A stretch of DNA of 6,907 nt from Deltaproteobacteria bacterium (GCA_019307665.1 JAFDJC010000183.1:1-6907); one strand, 5' to 3'. Counted from the stretch's first letter, positions 1-6,115 are shown. Made by a program: numbers and translations. Notes: generated from the sequence alone by a model not told the origin.

Positions 1-607
1 TTAATTCCAAAAGAAAAGAATCTTTTGGAATTATAAATCCCCCGGCCCCTTGTATCGGTTCAACAATAATTCCGGCAATATCATTTTCCGAGATCAACTT
101 TTCAATTTTCTCCAGACAATCACTAATGGTTACATTATTATGGGTGCTTGGAAACGGAACAGAGAATGTGTAATCCGAAATGGGAATACCAAATTGTTCT
201 TTTGCTACCAATCTGTCATCTGCTACAGAAGCCGCCGCAGAACTGACTCCATGAAATGAGCCGTCAAACGAGATCATACATTTTTTCCCAGTAGTATAAC
301 GACATAACCGAATAGCATCAGAAACAGCCGCAGAACCACCTATATTAAAATATACTTGATAATTTTCATCTGTGCTTACCTTTTTTGAAAGATATTCACT
401 TAATTCAAGTTTGTCTTTTGAATGAAATGAATGGATTTGATCCACCCTTTCTATTACTTCTTTAACAATTTTTACAATAGGTGGATAACAATGTCCAAAA
501 TTTACAGAACTGTAGTTAAGAACCAAATCAAGATAAGGTTCTTCTTCTCCATCAAACCAAACCCACATCCCTTTTGATTTTACCGGCATTAAAAATTTAT
601 CATACAT
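1..607 (-). CDS. Class III PLP-dependent aminotransferase, C-terminus cut by window edge
   Basis: The visible 202 codons read without interruption to the left edge. They match the N-terminal and early central part of fold-type I, class III aminotransferases (ornithine, acetylornithine and glutamate-1-semialdehyde enzymes). Visible landmarks are a W-x-W-F-D-G then YLDLV entry strand (residues 15-29), NFGH-x-YP (36-42), the phosphate-binding GGSAAVSDAIRLCR segment (90-103), FDGSFHG with the ring-stacking Phe/His (114-120), and EPIQGAGGF (183-191). The catalytic lysine would lie beyond the edge. The usual GSEA/GTEA element reads GSAA here, lacking the common Glu. The substrate cannot be told; amino-sugar, semialdehyde or omega-amine substrates are all possible. 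The start given is the first ATG in frame (607), but it lacks a Shine-Dalgarno. A good one lies farther upstream in another frame, suggesting a one-base deletion near 632. Codons look more AT-rich than in the neighbouring genes. Confidence 0.85.
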   Translation of the reverse strand, partial: MYDKFLMPVKSKGMWVWFDGEEEPYLDLVLNYSSVNFGHCYPPIVKIVKEVIERVDQIHSFHSKDKLELSEYLSKKVSTDENYQVYFNIGGSAAVSDAIRLCRYTTGKKCMISFDGSFHGVSSAAASVADDRLVAKEQFGIPISDYTFSVPFPSTHNNVTISDCLEKIEKLISENDIAGIIVEPIQGAGGFIIPKDSFLLEL

Positions 608-633
608 TTTTGATTCATCGCAAGGTCTAATTT

Positions 634-646
634 CATATTAATCCTC
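634..646 (-). promoter_or_regulatory. Ribosome binding site and ATG, out of frame with the aminotransferase
   Basis: On the minus strand GAGGA (646-642) is followed by five bases and an ATG at 636-634, an ideal initiation site. Translation from it gives a 15-residue peptide ending at TAA (591-589), in a different frame from the aminotransferase. One extra A in the AAA run just after this ATG would instead give M-K-I-R-P-C-D-E-S-K-M-Y-D-K-F, running straight into the aminotransferase. This is the probable ancestral start. The change may be a real mutation or a homopolymer sequencing error. Confidence 0.6.
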
Positions 647-717
647 ATTTTAATTCAAATTACACGGCAACTACACCCAAACGGAAGTTCCACAGGCTTT
701 TTTGCCAAATTTTTATC

Positions 718-723
718 ATTATA
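718..723 (-). promoter_or_regulatory. Candidate -10 box for the class III aminotransferase gene
   Basis: A perfect TATAAT lies on the minus strand in the intergenic region upstream of the aminotransferase, about 80 bases before the ATG at 636. The sequence 17 bases farther upstream (TTTTAA) is a poor -35 match. The assignment rests on the -10 hexamer and its location only, in a very AT-rich stretch where chance matches are common. If real, the aminotransferase could be expressed separately from the two genes upstream of it. Confidence 0.3.
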
Positions 724-762
724 TCAAATAGATATTACATTTAAAAAAATATTTTTACTCAT

Positions 763-781
763 CCTGATTGAATAACCCAGG
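763..781 (-). terminator. Weak stem-loop directly after the HisC-like gene
   Basis: Immediately after the stop codon of the HisC-like aminotransferase, CCTGG can pair with TCAGG (last pair G-U) around a nine-base loop. A run of seven T occurs only about a dozen bases later, so this is at best a weak intrinsic terminator. Transcription could continue into the class III aminotransferase. Confidence 0.25.
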
Positions 782-1900
782 TTAAGAGATCTTTACTTTT
801 TTCGAGCCAATGATACCTGCCAATGCCGCAACTAATTTGTGATTTTTTGTTTGTGTACGGCTGGCAATGCGAATATAATGGTCGGAGTCCGGGAGGGTTT
901 TGCCCTGACAGTGTTTTATGTACATGTTATGCTCAATGAACAATCTCCGCGTGATTTCAGGAGCGCTTTGTGCATGATCGGGGAGACGGCAGAACACAAA
1001 ATTTGCATCAGGTTTGTAAACAGTCATCCCCTGAACAGCACAAAGGTTTTCATACAGCTTGTCCCTGTCCTTACGTACCTGTTTGCAACTGTCAATAAAC
1101 TCCTGCCGATAATCGGGTAAAAGCCTCAGAAATTCTTCGGCAAATCCGTTAATATTCCAGATATGCACGCCCTTACGTACAGCTTCGGCAAATGCTGCAT
1201 TTGCGGTAAGCATATAGCCGATTCTGAGACCACAGATACCATAGGCCTTGCTCATGCTTTTAAAGATTGCAATATTGGGGTAACGTTCAATTTCATGCTC
1301 AAGGGTTGTCTGATCCGGGTTATGAACAAAATCAATAAAGGATTCATCAACGATTAGCATACAATCATGATTTGCAAGTTTTTGTGCAAGACGCACGAGA
1401 TCGGATCTATGAACCACCATGGAGGTCGGATTATTAGGTGTCACCACAACTGCTACATCTGCTTCAACCCTGATTGCATCAGCTGTAAACTTATCCACAT
1501 CCAGATGGAAGGATGGAAATTCAAGAGCATATTCAACTGCCCGTCCTGTGGGCGCTGCATTCGCGTATTCATTAAAAGAGGGCACCGGAACAATCAGCTT
1601 ACGGGCCATGTGGCCGGAAACAATTTTTATAAGTTCGGCAGCACCGTTTCCCACAACAATTCTTTCGGGGGGTTGGTGGATCAGACTGCCGATAAGACCG
1701 GCAAGGGCATCCTGCGCAACCGGGTAGTTCAGGACAATGTCATGAATTTGATCTTTAAAGCTGGTAAAAACTGCCTCTGGCGGGAAATAGAGATTATAAA
1801 GATAAGCGTGGTCAATAAAATCGTGACGATAGTAACCACCATGCTGCCCGGATATGAATTCGTATTTTCGCGTTTGAGTCTCATTATTATATTGCGCCAT
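782..1900 (-). CDS. HisC-like class I/II PLP aminotransferase, possible 2-aminoethylphosphonate-type transaminase
   Basis: The 372-residue product is full length for a HisC/CobD-type fold-type I enzyme. It shows the phosphate-binding GNGAAE (84-89), TPNNPT with the PLP-contacting Asn (154-159), VDESF with the Asp that contacts the pyridine nitrogen (184-188), and SMSKAYG with the Schiff-base Lys218. GLRIGY follows (224-229, Arg226 for phosphate), then a carboxylate-binding arginine in YIRIASR (342-348). The family includes histidinol-phosphate aminotransferase and threonine-phosphate decarboxylase. Context argues against histidine synthesis: the gene overlaps the upstream nucleotidyltransferase by 14 bases and has its own Shine-Dalgarno AGGA (1911-1908), seven bases before the ATG. 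It probably makes the amino compound that the partner activates with a nucleotide, or modifies the activated product. The frame stays open upstream only to a TAG at 1936-1934. The reaction assignment is inferred from context; the fold assignment is firm. Confidence 0.85.
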   Translation of the reverse strand: MAQYNNETQTRKYEFISGQHGGYYRHDFIDHAYLYNLYFPPEAVFTSFKDQIHDIVLNYPVAQDALAGLIGSLIHQPPERIVVGNGAAELIKIVSGHMARKLIVPVPSFNEYANAAPTGRAVEYALEFPSFHLDVDKFTADAIRVEADVAVVVTPNNPTSMVVHRSDLVRLAQKLANHDCMLIVDESFIDFVHNPDQTTLEHEIERYPNIAIFKSMSKAYGICGLRIGYMLTANAAFAEAVRKGVHIWNINGFAEEFLRLLPDYRQEFIDSCKQVRKDRDKLYENLCAVQGMTVYKPDANFVFCRLPDHAQSAPEITRRLFIEHNMYIKHCQGKTLPDSDHYIRIASRTQTKNHKLVAALAGIIGSKKVKIS

Positions 1901-2873
1901 GCCTGGTTCCTGCCGATATGTTTTTTGGGCCTGCTACATTATCTTGAATATTAGATCCATGAGTCGGCTTACTATTTATTAAAGAAGCGGGTTGAGAGAA
2001 CGACCTTAAACCGGAAAGTGAAATAACGGGATTTTTCCTCCCCCTGCCCCCCGATTGTTGAAAAAGTTGTCTTGATATCCCGGAGGTATCCGGCGTGGTA
2101 TTGTAAGGAATCGTTGTTTCATATCTGTCTGCAGAAAATAGTTTCTCAGCTTTTGCCAGATCCGCAATTGTGTCTATCTCATACCACGGCTTGCTGTCAA
2201 AATAGACTGGTTGAAGAGATAAACAGCTATCAGCAACCATTTCCGCAAATATGGCTTCATAATAGTCGTTTACTCTGCCGGCTGAAATGTATTGATCCAG
2301 TCTTTCTGCAATTCTATGCCAGGAAGAGAGAGAAAGGCTGTAAATATTAACAGTTTTGTATCTGGTCTCATCTGCCGGACCCGTAGCACCATTTTGGAAT
2401 GCATCAACCTGATTAAATTGATTGACTGTGACTGTGGAACCGTTCATCCACGGCTGCATGCGTGAAATAGCAATTCTGTCAGGATAAAGCATGTCATCCA
2501 GCAGAGATGTGTGAAAAACAAGATCGCTTTCGATCAGCAGAAACGGTTCATTAATAATTTCACGGGCCAGCCAGAGTGAATATATGTTATTGGTCGTCTC
2601 ATATAACGGGCTAAAAATATAATCAATTGTCATGTTGCCCGCCCGATTTCCCAGAAACTCCCGAATACGGTTTTCCAGATGCCCTGTGACCACAACCAGA
2701 CGTTTAAAACCCTTCTGATTCAGACAGGAGACAAGTCGATCAAGTATGGGGAATCCATTGACCATTGTAAGGCATTTAGGCATGTTCTGTGTTAAGGGAT
2801 ACAGGCGGCTTCCCGTACCGGCTGCGAGGAGTAAGGCGGTTGTTACAAGTTTATTATTACGGTTACAGTTCAA
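1887..2873 (-). CDS. LicC/PntC-like nucleotidyltransferase with long C-terminal tail
   Basis: The first 246 residues or so form a sugar-phosphate/choline-phosphate nucleotidyltransferase domain. Visible are the signature LAAGTGSRLYPLT (16-28) and PKCL (32-35), ETTNNIYSLW (92-101) typical of LicC-type cytidylyltransferases, ESD with probable metal ligand Asp117 (115-117), a YKTVNIYS strand (172-179), and YEIDT with a second likely metal-binding Asp234 (231-235). Such enzymes use CTP or another NTP to activate a phospho- or phosphono-substrate. Candidates are phosphocholine, 2-aminoethylphosphonate or a sugar phosphate; the sequence alone does not decide. Residues 247-328 form a low-complexity tail rich in Ser, Gly, Asn, Thr and Pro that overlaps the start of the HisC-like gene. 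The start is TTG at 2873, chosen because AAGGA (2885-2881) sits seven bases upstream and only about ten residues precede the first strand of the domain. The tail may be a linker from a once-fused protein. Confidence 0.85.
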   Translation of the reverse strand: MNCNRNNKLVTTALLLAAGTGSRLYPLTQNMPKCLTMVNGFPILDRLVSCLNQKGFKRLVVVTGHLENRIREFLGNRAGNMTIDYIFSPLYETTNNIYSLWLAREIINEPFLLIESDLVFHTSLLDDMLYPDRIAISRMQPWMNGSTVTVNQFNQVDAFQNGATGPADETRYKTVNIYSLSLSSWHRIAERLDQYISAGRVNDYYEAIFAEMVADSCLSLQPVYFDSKPWYEIDTIADLAKAEKLFSADRYETTIPYNTTPDTSGISRQLFQQSGGRGRKNPVISLSGLRSFSQPASLINSKPTHGSNIQDNVAGPKNISAGTRHGAI

Positions 2874-2880
2874 ATTTATA

Positions 2881-2885
2881 TCCTT
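2881..2885 (-). promoter_or_regulatory. Ribosome binding site fixing a TTG start
   Basis: AAGGA on the minus strand stands seven bases before TTG at 2873-2871. No ATG or GTG in frame is better placed ahead of the nucleotidyltransferase signature, so this site decides the start of that gene. A TTG start usually lowers the initiation rate. Confidence 0.7.
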
Positions 2886-2921
2886 TGTTTTTTTACTTTT
2901 GCATAATTTTTTGACAAAAAA

Positions 2922-2934
2922 AATAACTGTTATT
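2922..2934. repeat. Perfect AT-rich palindrome at the expected transcription start
   Basis: AATAAC-T-GTTATT is a perfect 6+1+6 inverted repeat. On the minus strand it begins directly after the candidate -10 hexamer (2940-2935) and covers the expected start of transcription; a T8 run follows. With a one-base centre it is unlikely to be an RNA hairpin of any strength, but it has the form and position of a small repressor operator. This is inference from position only. Confidence 0.35.
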
Positions 2935-2961
2935 AGTATAATATTTTTACATCCAGTTCAA
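2935..2961 (-). promoter_or_regulatory. Candidate promoter for the nucleotidyltransferase-aminotransferase pair
   Basis: On the minus strand a -35-like TTGAAC (2961-2956, four of six consensus bases) is followed by a 15-base spacer and TATACT (2940-2935, five of six). The spacer is shorter than the ideal 16-18. It lies about 60 bases upstream of the TTG start, in the only intergenic gap that could drive this pair. The surrounding DNA is very AT-rich, so the match should be treated as tentative. Confidence 0.4.
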
Positions 2962-3010
2962 GATATTATTTAATTGGTCAAGAAAATCGCACTATCTGAG
3001 TCAGGATTTT

Positions 3011-5137
3011 TTACTCAAAATAGGACACAATCGGTTCTTTCATCATGGATTCCAGTGCTTTTTCAGCTGTTTTGGCGGCATCCGGAAAGATTTCAGACAG
3101 ATTAATGATGTGTCGAAGGTTGTCGGAGGTTCTTAATATTAGTTTGGCAAGGTCGCCTTCTGCCATTTCCGATATATCCAGAACATTTTCCCATGAGTTT
3201 CCCGAAGCCCATGAAAAAATGGTAACGGCAGGGCGAAGATAGAGCGGCCTGACACTGAATCCGCTGGATATCATGTCACGCGAAAAAGAGTGGAGAGATT
3301 TTTTTACATTAAGAAAAGCCGTCAGGAGTTTTTTTGGTGTCAGGGATCGGCTTACGCTTTCATCATCAGACTCGCGCTCTTCAACAAATGATGCAAATAT
3401 TGCGGCAAGAAGGGCCGGGTCTTTCCTGGGAAACACGTCATGCCTGAAACCTTCAGCAACAAGCAATGGCCGATCAATGCGGAGTTTTGACGTCCATTTC
3501 CCGTCTGTTGATAACACATCGTCCTCAGTCACATAATCATATTTTTTTAAAAAATTGAGGTGCTGCATAAAATCACGCCAGAGATAGTCTGTATCTTCGA
3601 TAAAAAGGCCCCGGTTTTTTTTCTTTTGATTTTCTGAAAGCATGTAAGCGGCAAAGGATTTTTTGAGAAGTTCTTCGATCTGGTTCGGTGTATGAGATAG
3701 TAATAGATTGAGAACCATCGAAAAATTAATTCTTATCTGGCTGAATACGTCAGACGGAGCCGACACCAAAAGCTTTGAAACAAGCCGGAGATCCATGAAT
3801 TTTCCAGGAAGCGTCATGGCGAAACCGATATTATCCATTCCCCTTCGCCCTGATCTTCCTGTCATCTGATGGAATTCAGTCGGGTTGAGGGGCTGAAAAC
3901 CAGTGCCGTTGAACCTGTCGGAATTTAAGATAACAACGGTTCTAGCCGGAAAATCGACACCGGCTGCCACTGTCGAGGTCGCAAAGACAGCATCGAGGAG
4001 GCCTTCCGACATCAGGGTCTCAACGACAATTTTCCATGCCGGAAGATGTCCGCTGTGATGCGCCCCTACACCCAGGTGCTTCAACTGCCACAACTGCCTG
4101 TGGTTTTTTAAGTGAGGGCTTTGGTTTATGAGGTTCTCAATTCTCATGCTGAGACGAGATTTACGCCCGGGGTCATTCAAAAGGTTCTCTTCGGTGCACA
4201 AATTAAGGGAATTGTCGCAATCTGCCCGAGACTTCATGAAAAAAATTGCCGGCAGAAGATTGTATTTTTTAAGAACCCGTAAGATGTCGCCCATGTTCGG
4301 CAGTCTGCCCGGTTCAGCCAGTTGCGGCTGGTTTTTACTCTGAATGAACGAGATTACTTTTTTATATAGAACCTGTTTTTTGTCTTTCCCAATGTGAATG
4401 GTTAAGGGGAAAAGTGTTCCGGATGGATGAAAAAAAAGAGGATAAAGGGGAACCGGCCTGTTTTTTTCTTCAATGATGATGCATTCTTTTTTTCTGATGG
4501 ATACCAGCCATTTCGCAATTTTTCCCGCGTTTCCGATAGTTGCCGAGAGCATCAGCATTGGAATTCTTGGTGGGAGATAGATCATTATCTCTTCCCATAC
4601 AACGCCTCTGTCCTCATCACCAAGGAAATGTGCCTCGTCAAGAATCACAAAATCGGTTTCAAGGTCTTTACCAAGATGCATGGCATCGTAAAGGTGGTTG
4701 CGAAGAATTTCAGTTGTTCCGACAATGATCTGGGCGTCCGGGTTCTCCTTGCGGTCTCCTGTCAGTATGCCGACATTTTCGGATTTGAATCTATTAGAGA
4801 GTTTTGCGTATATGTTGTTTGTTAATGCTTTCAGGGGTGAGGCATACCATGCACGACCGCCTTTGCTGTGAATTTTTGCGATGGCCTCTTCGGCAATCCA
4901 TGTTTTTCCCGCACCTGTAGGGGCAGTTACCAGGCAATCACCCCTTTCTATTGCTGCAAGGGCATCAAGCTGGAACGGATCGGGCTGAAACGGCGCCTTT
5001 TCCGGAACTCCGATTTCTGAAAAGATATTTTTCAGTCTGGGGTCTGATCCGGGCTTGATTCTTAAAGGTTTTTTTCGATGTTTAAAGTTCCTGTTTTCTG
5101 CACGCCTTAAATCACGCTTTTTATAATGTTTTCTCAT
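3011..5137 (-). CDS. Ski2-like DEAH-box RNA helicase
   Basis: The 708-residue superfamily 2 helicase has all core motifs in order: a Q-like FQPDPFQLDAL (50-60), motif I APTGAGKT (72-79), Ia SPLKAL (100-105), TTEILRN (141-147), motif II DEAH (167-170), motif III SAT (198-200), IFFMKSRADCD near motif IV (298-308), GVGAHHSG (356-363), motif V region TSTVAAGVDFPART (387-400) and motif VI QMTGRSGRRG (424-433). After the core come IRINFSMVLNLL (468-479) and a C-terminal helical region resembling the DSHCT domain (about 563-683), placing it in the Ski2/Mtr4/HelY group. It is shorter than eukaryotic Mtr4 and I see no room for an arch domain. The first 28 residues are strongly basic and may bind RNA. 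It probably unwinds structured RNA for decay or processing. Its ATG overlaps the cooC stop by four bases with no good Shine-Dalgarno, so translational coupling is likely. Confidence 0.92.
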   Translation of the reverse strand: MRKHYKKRDLRRAENRNFKHRKKPLRIKPGSDPRLKNIFSEIGVPEKAPFQPDPFQLDALAAIERGDCLVTAPTGAGKTWIAEEAIAKIHSKGGRAWYASPLKALTNNIYAKLSNRFKSENVGILTGDRKENPDAQIIVGTTEILRNHLYDAMHLGKDLETDFVILDEAHFLGDEDRGVVWEEIMIYLPPRIPMLMLSATIGNAGKIAKWLVSIRKKECIIIEEKNRPVPLYPLFFHPSGTLFPLTIHIGKDKKQVLYKKVISFIQSKNQPQLAEPGRLPNMGDILRVLKKYNLLPAIFFMKSRADCDNSLNLCTEENLLNDPGRKSRLSMRIENLINQSPHLKNHRQLWQLKHLGVGAHHSGHLPAWKIVVETLMSEGLLDAVFATSTVAAGVDFPARTVVILNSDRFNGTGFQPLNPTEFHQMTGRSGRRGMDNIGFAMTLPGKFMDLRLVSKLLVSAPSDVFSQIRINFSMVLNLLLSHTPNQIEELLKKSFAAYMLSENQKKKNRGLFIEDTDYLWRDFMQHLNFLKKYDYVTEDDVLSTDGKWTSKLRIDRPLLVAEGFRHDVFPRKDPALLAAIFASFVEERESDDESVSRSLTPKKLLTAFLNVKKSLHSFSRDMISSGFSVRPLYLRPAVTIFSWASGNSWENVLDISEMAEGDLAKLILRTSDNLRHIINLSEIFPDAAKTAEKALESMMKEPIVSYFE

Positions 5138-5898
5138 TCAGCCCATAATCTTTTTATGATTTCCTTTATTTCTGTTTTAATGTCGGTTTCAGTATCATAA
5201 GGCGAGATTCCCATTAGGTCAGCTTCTATCAGTGCATCATCATATCTAAGAAAACCCAGGAATTCAAAATCCGGCATGTTCGATTTCAGGAACTTTTCGT
5301 CCCTTGAAGTGCGAATTTTGTTGCCGATTATCGATACTTTATCCAGACGAATTTCAGAGGCAAGTTTTTTAATATTCATTGCGGTATCAATGCTTCTGCG
5401 TCCCGGTTCCACCACTACAAGAAGTTTGTCTACAGACTGGGCCGTGCCCCTTCCGAGATGTTCGATTCCTGCTTCCATGTCCATCACAACAACTTCGTTT
5501 CTGGCAAGCACTACATGGGTTATTAGCGCCTTAAGCAGAGTACTTTCAGGGCATATGCATCCTGCGCCTCCTTTTTTAACGCCGCCAAGACGCATCAGCT
5601 TGATATTTTCAAATTTTTTCGAAAGAGAATCCGGCAAGTCATCCACCTTGGGATTTAATGTGAAAAACCCGCCTATGGTTCCGGCTTTTGCCCCGGTTCT
5701 TTCAAAAATAAGGTCTTTCATTTCAGAAATCGGTACTATTTTATCGGCATCGGGTATGCCGAGGCCCGCAGCAAGGTTGGCATCAGGATCTGCATCGATG
5801 GCAAGTACGTGCTTTCCCATGTCGCTCATTGTTCTTATGAAAAGAGATGAAAACGTTGTTTTCCCAACACCGCCTTTGCCGCTTACGGCGATTTTCAT
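5134..5898 (-). CDS. cooC: CooC-family nickel-insertion ATPase for carbon monoxide dehydrogenase
   Basis: This 254-residue P-loop ATPase of the MinD/ParA (SIMIBI) class has the deviant Walker A GKGGVGKTT (7-15, signature Lys8), the switch-like DADPDANLA (35-43), a GGAGCICPE segment holding the CxC motif (Cys114, Cys116), and VVVMDMEAGIEHLGRGT (136-152) around the Walker B Asp140. In characterised CooC proteins ATP drives dimer formation and the paired CxC motifs bind Ni(II) for delivery to the C-cluster of CODH. Length and motif order fit CooC1/AcsF; the MinD and ParA cell-division branches lack this CxC pair. It acts in the cytoplasm, with CODH or CODH/ACS as client, but no CODH gene lies in the window. 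The start ATG at 5898 has AAGGAG (5910-5905) six bases upstream. The stop overlaps the helicase start as ATGA, so the two are probably cotranscribed from the divergent promoter region upstream. Confidence 0.92.
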   Translation of the reverse strand: MKIAVSGKGGVGKTTFSSLFIRTMSDMGKHVLAIDADPDANLAAGLGIPDADKIVPISEMKDLIFERTGAKAGTIGGFFTLNPKVDDLPDSLSKKFENIKLMRLGGVKKGGAGCICPESTLLKALITHVVLARNEVVVMDMEAGIEHLGRGTAQSVDKLLVVVEPGRRSIDTAMNIKKLASEIRLDKVSIIGNKIRTSRDEKFLKSNMPDFEFLGFLRYDDALIEADLMGISPYDTETDIKTEIKEIIKRLWAE

Positions 5899-5968
5899 TT
5901 ATTTCTCCTTTTATAATGTTTGGTAAAATAAAAAAATATTATCACAAACAAGCATTTTTTACTACATC

Positions 5969-5997
5969 AGTTTAAAATAATGTCAATGGTCTGTCAA
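5969..5997 (-). promoter_or_regulatory. Promoter for the cooC-helicase operon
   Basis: On the minus strand a perfect -35 TTGACA (5997-5992) is followed by a 17-base spacer and TAAACT (5974-5969, four of six consensus bases). A second TTGACA lies at 5986-5981, but the hexamer at its proper spacing (AGTAAA) is a poorer -10. Transcription would start near 5962, giving a leader of about 60 bases before cooC. Confidence 0.55.
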
Positions 5998-6020
5998 AGG
6001 CTTATCTGCCAAAGGTCTGT
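5984..6020. repeat. Two direct 11-base repeats between divergent promoters
   Basis: CAATGGTCTGT (5984-5994) and CAAAGGTCTGT (6010-6020) differ at one position and start 26 bases apart. The first overlaps the two minus-strand TTGACA boxes; the second ends one base before the plus-strand -35 box. This arrangement suits a shared transcription factor site for the divergent genes. It may also simply reflect duplication of promoter sequence. Confidence 0.4.
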
Positions 6021-6021
6021 A

Positions 6022-6050
6022 TTGACATATAAGTATAAATTGGTTATAGC
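6022..6050 (+). promoter_or_regulatory. Promoter for the U32-family gene
   Basis: A perfect -35 TTGACA (6022-6027), a 17-base spacer and TATAGC (6045-6050, four of six consensus bases) form a good sigma-70-type promoter. The predicted transcription start is near 6057, leaving a leader of about 60 bases before the ATG at 6116. It stands back to back with the cooC promoter, with the nearest -35 boxes 24 bases apart. Confidence 0.6.
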
Positions 6051-6115
6051 CATTTTATATATCTTTCTTTTTCAATATTAATACAAGTCCTGCCACACAA
6101 GAGGCGTCAGATATC

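Noticed and set aside
50..259. Plus-strand 69-codon open frame
   Set aside because: It is antisense to the class III aminotransferase, which reads cleanly through this region on the minus strand.
782..1900. Assignment as histidine-synthesis hisC or cobamide cobD
   Set aside because: The fold matches, but the overlap with a nucleotidyltransferase and the absence of any his or cob gene nearby do not support those pathways, so no gene symbol was given.
1920..1926. A AAA AAC heptamer in the nucleotidyltransferase frame, as a programmed -1 frameshift site
   Set aside because: The heptamer is correctly phased for -1 slippage, but a -1 shift leads into the third frame, not into the HisC-like gene. 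Joining the genes needs a +1 shift or loss of one A.
1367..1954. Plus-strand open frame of about 195 codons opposite the HisC-like gene
   Set aside because: It lies antisense to a well-supported aminotransferase with intact motifs. Its translation is Cys/His/Ile-rich with no recognisable domain, as expected for a shadow frame.
2911..2942. Plus-strand TTGACA (2911-2916) and perfect TATAAT (2937-2942) as an antisense promoter into the helicase 3' end
   Set aside because: The spacer is 20 bases, outside the usual range, and the region is so AT-rich that such hexamers arise by chance. No gene lies downstream on that strand.
2982..3010. Terminator after the helicase gene
   Set aside because: AAAATC and GATTTT can pair around a 16-base loop holding CTGACTCAG, but the stem is AT-rich and no clear T run follows, so it is not convincing.
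5276..5926. Plus-strand open frame of about 216 codons opposite cooC
   Set aside because: It is fully antisense to cooC, which has all family motifs. The Ser/Pro/Thr/Leu-rich translation shows no domain, and it lacks a convincing ribosome binding site.
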